7,437 nucleotides of DNA, from contig CAYSAG010000260.1 in the NCBI GenBank assembly GCA_964428935.1, forward strand, positions 1-7,437, written 5' to 3'. A model generated the notes under the pieces. That model made no database searches and was not told the origin of the DNA. It worked only from the letters and a program-made list of their open reading frames with translations. This document shows, one piece after another, positions 6,001 through 7,437 of this stretch; position 1 is the first letter of the stretch, and every line of letters starts with the position of its first letter. The position numbers were made by a program, and so were the translations under genes. Source of the stretch: JAADHY01 sp964428935. GTDB lineage: Bacteria > Planctomycetota > Planctomycetia > Planctomycetales > Planctomycetaceae.

Positions 6001-6564
6001 TTACTTGCAGCAAGCAGGCGCCGGTGCCGCGCAGGTCGGCTTCGGAGCCGGAGCTGCACAGGTCGGCTTCGGAGCCGGCACGGCGCACTTCGGAGCCGGT
6101 GCCGCGCAGGTCGGCTTCGGAGCCGGCACGGCGCACTTCGGAGCCGGAGCTGCACAGGTCGGCTTGGGAGCCGGCACACAGCACTTGGGAGCCGGAGCTG
6201 CACAGGTCGGCTTCGGCACACAGCACTTCGCCCGCTCAACGCAGCACTTCGCCGCGCCGCACAGACTGATCTTCGGCAGACGGATCTTCGGCAAGCACAG
6301 CTTCGGCAGACGCAGCTTCGGCCGGCAGCACACGTGCTGCTCACAGGGCTGCGGGCAGGGCTTCGCCGGCACGCACTGCTTGGGAGCCGGAGCCGCGCAG
6401 GTGGGTTTTGGAGCCGGCACACAGCACTTGGGAGCCGGTGCCGCACACGTCGGCTTCGGCGCGCAACAGTCGTCGTGCTTCATGAAGTCGAACAGGCCGG
6501 CACTGGCAGGATTGGCTGCCATGCCGACAAACATCAACGCTGCGGTCAGTGACATCCACTTCAT
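6001..6564 (-). CDS. Secreted Cys/Pro/Ala/Lys-rich tandem-repeat protein
   Basis: The product has 187 residues. A signal peptide (residues 1-22, MKWMSLTAALMFVGM core, ASA before G23) predicts export. I count 28 cysteines, all in the mature part of 165 residues, and almost no other chemistry than Pro, Ala, Lys and Val. Residues 37-67 hold two copies and residues 118-165 three copies of a 16-residue unit KPTCAAPAPKC(C/A)VPAP; residues 166-183 are two 9-residue short forms, and the chain ends ACCK. Between the arrays lies a Cys-rich segment with four LPK-type pentads (81-100). There is no catalytic motif. Similar Cys/Pro-rich secreted proteins occur in planctomycetes, whose walls were early described as rich in proline and cystine; a disulfide-linked envelope or matrix role, or metal binding, is inference. 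GAGGAG lies nine bases before ATG 6564. It is probably a single-gene unit. Confidence 0.8.
   Translation of the reverse strand: MKWMSLTAALMFVGMAANPASAGLFDFMKHDDCCAPKPTCAAPAPKCCVPAPKPTCAAPAPKQCVPAKPCPQPCEQHVCCRPKLRLPKLCLPKIRLPKISLCGAAKCCVERAKCCVPKPTCAAPAPKCCVPAPKPTCAAPAPKCAVPAPKPTCAAPAPKCAVPAPKPTCAAPAPKPTCAAPAPACCK
6016..6213 (-). repeat. C-terminal coding tandem array (48-base units)
   Basis: Encodes residues 118-183 of the Cys-rich protein: three 16-residue units and two 9-residue short units. At DNA level a 27-base piece (GGAGCCGG, then GCAGGTCGGCTTC or a variant) alternates with a 21-base piece (GGAGCCGGCACGGCGCACTTC), 48 bases per unit when read on the plus strand. Near-identity between units suggests recent duplication or gene conversion. 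Confidence 0.85.
6265..6324 (-). repeat. Central LPK pentad repeat in the Cys-rich protein
   Basis: Encodes residues 81-100: RPKLR, LPKLC, LPKIR, LPKIS. In the plus-strand DNA this appears as repeated CTTCGGCAG or CTTCGGCAA blocks. The module differs in composition from the flanking arrays (Leu/Ile/Lys/Arg against Ala/Pro/Cys). Confidence 0.75.
6364..6456 (-). repeat. N-terminal coding tandem array (two units)
   Basis: Encodes residues 37-67 of the Cys-rich protein, one complete and one slightly diverged copy (ending KQCVPA) of the same 16-residue unit as the distal array. The DNA has diverged more here than between units of the other array. Confidence 0.75.
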
Positions 6565-6573
6565 TCCAGACTT

Positions 6574-6579
6574 CTCCTC
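6574..6579 (-). promoter_or_regulatory. Shine-Dalgarno of the Cys-rich gene
   Basis: GAGGAG on the minus strand, nine bases before ATG 6564. Together with the signal peptide it shows that the minus-strand frame, rather than the long antisense frame, is the real gene. Confidence 0.75.
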
Positions 6580-7068
6580 GCTTTGGGTCTCTAAAGTCGC
6601 CTCTCAAATCGGGGTGACGTAACTCCGGACTACGCTCGGGCCACTCGCCCTTCGAGTCGAACGGGAGTCCTGTGCCTAGAACACGGAACCCGACAGTTTC
6701 GCTACTTGGTTTTTCGGCCAGCACCCCCCAAACCTCGAATCCCAGACACCAGAATCACTCCCTCGCCCCCAACGCCGTCGCTTTAATTCGGATTTGACAC
6801 CTTTGCCGTCCGTTCAGCCGGTGACGCACCCGCCGGTACGCCTCGGCCCGGACCCGTCCCGTTGTCGGCCCAGCCCGCCCCCTCGCTTCGTCCAAAACCT
6901 CTCCCGCCGCCACCCACCGCTCCCGTCGGGCCGCTCTTGACGACTGCGCAAAGTTTTCCGGTCGAGCGGCCGGCCGGCGCGGAGCCCCCCTTCGCCGCCG
7001 CGGCCTGCTTTTCCGGCCGACGGCCGTCTCCCGTCCCCCAGCCCTTGTCCGAACCGCCACGCCTCCCT

Positions 7069-7097
7069 CTGCTACGCACTGCTGTGCACCTTAGCAG
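7069..7097. other. Nested inverted repeat upstream of the tRNA promoter
   Basis: CTGCTA (7069-7074) pairs with TAGCAG (7092-7097), and inside it GCAC (7076-7079) pairs with GTGC (7084-7087) around TGCT. No T-run follows on either strand. It ends about 40 bases before the -35 element of the downstream promoter. Confidence 0.35.
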
Positions 7098-7136
7098 GAA
7101 CGCAGACACACACGCCGCGAGTCAGCCAATCGACCC

Positions 7137-7166
7137 TTGAAGACGCCGCCCCCGGCACGCTATTAT
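7137..7166 (+). promoter_or_regulatory. Sigma70-type promoter ahead of tRNA-Ser
   Basis: TTGAAG (7137-7142) and TATTAT (7161-7166) are separated by 18 bases, close to the housekeeping consensus, and the AT-rich -10 stands out in very GC-rich surroundings. Transcription would begin near 7173. The next gene on this strand is tRNA-Ser at 7368, about 195 bases on. Confidence 0.6.
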
Positions 7167-7367
7167 TTCACGCCGTACCACGCGCCGGTCGGAGACGCCG
7201 CACGGCAAACTGGCGCAGTGGAAGCATTGGAGGAGGCTGACCGGAGAGCGCGGCGGCGAGCGAGCCGACCGTGTTGCTCACACAGGTTCGCCGGCCCGAC
7301 CAACCACCTGAAGCGTCCAGCGGCACGAAACCGCCCGAGCAGGTCCTTTGCACAAGACAAGACGAAC
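7167..7367 (+). other. Presumed transcribed leader before tRNA-Ser, content unknown
   Basis: About 200 bases between the promoter and the tRNA. No coding gene with a ribosome binding site is seen, and the sequence does not show the conserved GGAAG/AGCAG loop of SRP RNA or the signatures of RNase P RNA or tmRNA. Small stems such as GTGT-TGCTC-ACAC and GCGG-CACGAAA-CCGC are present. It may be a long tRNA leader or an unrecognised small RNA. Confidence 0.3.
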
Positions 7368-7437
7368 GGAGAGGTGCCGGAGCGGCCGAACGGGCCGGTC
7401 TCGAAAACCGGTGTCCCCTTTTTGGGGACCGTGGGTT
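7368..7437 (+). tRNA. tRNA-Ser(CGA), cut off at the window end
   Basis: The acceptor 5' strand is GGAGAGG (7368-7374), followed by TG and a D-arm with CCG/CGG stem. The anticodon arm is CCGGT-CTCGAAA-ACCGG (7395-7411) with anticodon CGA at 7402-7404, reading UCG. A long class II variable arm, GTCCCC-TTTTT-GGGGAC (7413-7429), is typical of serine tRNAs. The T-arm starts GTGGGTT at 7431, where the window ends, so the rest of the T-arm, the acceptor 3' strand and the discriminator base are missing. Confidence 0.95.

Larger units (their letters stand above)
6565..7136. other. Long intergenic region, no gene recognised
   Basis: This is the divergent space between the minus-strand Cys-rich gene and the plus-strand tRNA unit. 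Short open frames on both strands (for example 7060-6755 minus and 6862-7140 plus) are Arg-, Pro- and Ala-rich, overlap one another, and lack ribosome binding sites or domains, so I reject them. The promoter of the Cys-rich gene should lie in the first 100-200 bases but no clear -35/-10 pair is visible. A nested hairpin lies at 7069-7097. Confidence 0.5.

Noticed and set aside
5507..6622. Long plus-strand open frame covering the intergenic region and the antisense of the Cys-rich gene
   Set aside because: It has no ribosome binding site or signal peptide, its Gly/Ala/Gln-rich repeats simply mirror the antisense array, and the minus-strand frame has both a signal peptide and a Shine-Dalgarno.
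6794..6799. Perfect TTGACA -35 box on the plus strand
   Set aside because: No acceptable -10 element lies 16-18 bases downstream.
6755..7140. Overlapping Arg/Pro/Ala-rich open frames on both strands
   Set aside because: They overlap each other, lack Shine-Dalgarno sequences and domains, and are what GC-rich noncoding DNA produces.
7174..7367. SRP (4.5S) RNA upstream of tRNA-Ser
   Set aside because: Some short words look similar, but the conserved GGAAG/AGCAG internal loop region is absent on both strands.

Overview
This GC-rich window looks like a chromosomal segment from a planctomycete, probably of the Pirellulales type. The assignment rests on three things: the kinds of gene present (an exported heparinase II/III-like lyase, an exported Gfo/Idh/MocA-type oxidoreductase and a secreted Cys/Pro-rich repeat protein), the style of the FliN-like protein, and intergenic palindromic repeats of a kind I associate with planctomycete genomes. 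It is an inference from gene content; no phylogenetic marker was tested.

Layout. Positions 1-216 show no gene. A plus-strand gene at 217-1323 encodes a 368-residue FliN-type flagellar switch protein with an unusual N-terminal half and a long Pro/Ala/Ser/Asp linker, followed at once by a likely intrinsic terminator. Positions 1324-1671 lie between two convergent genes and hold a compact cluster of three interleaved repeat families; most copies are small palindromes, and one shows a compensatory base-pair change. Four minus-strand genes follow, given here in transcription order from high to low coordinates: a Cys-rich secreted repeat protein (6564-6001), a heparinase II/III-family lyase (5507-3597), a Gfo/Idh/MocA-family oxidoreductase with a signal peptide (3448-2420) and a DinB-family protein (2157-1672). 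Each of the four has a good Shine-Dalgarno sequence. The right end, 6565-7367, has no convincing coding gene but carries a plus-strand sigma70-like promoter at 7137-7166. The window ends inside a tRNA-Ser(CGA) gene that starts at 7368.

How the genes may work together. The lyase and the oxidoreductase are adjacent, on the same strand and both apparently exported, so they may act on the same uronate-containing or otherwise acidic polysaccharide in the periplasm or outside the cell. The Cys-rich protein is separated from the lyase by a terminator-like hairpin and is probably its own transcription unit. The FliN, DinB and tRNA genes have no evident functional link to the others. No CRISPR array, transposase, integrase or known defence system is visible. 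The parts most worth a second look are the Cys-rich repeat protein, the convergent-gene repeat cluster and the long unexplained leader in front of tRNA-Ser.
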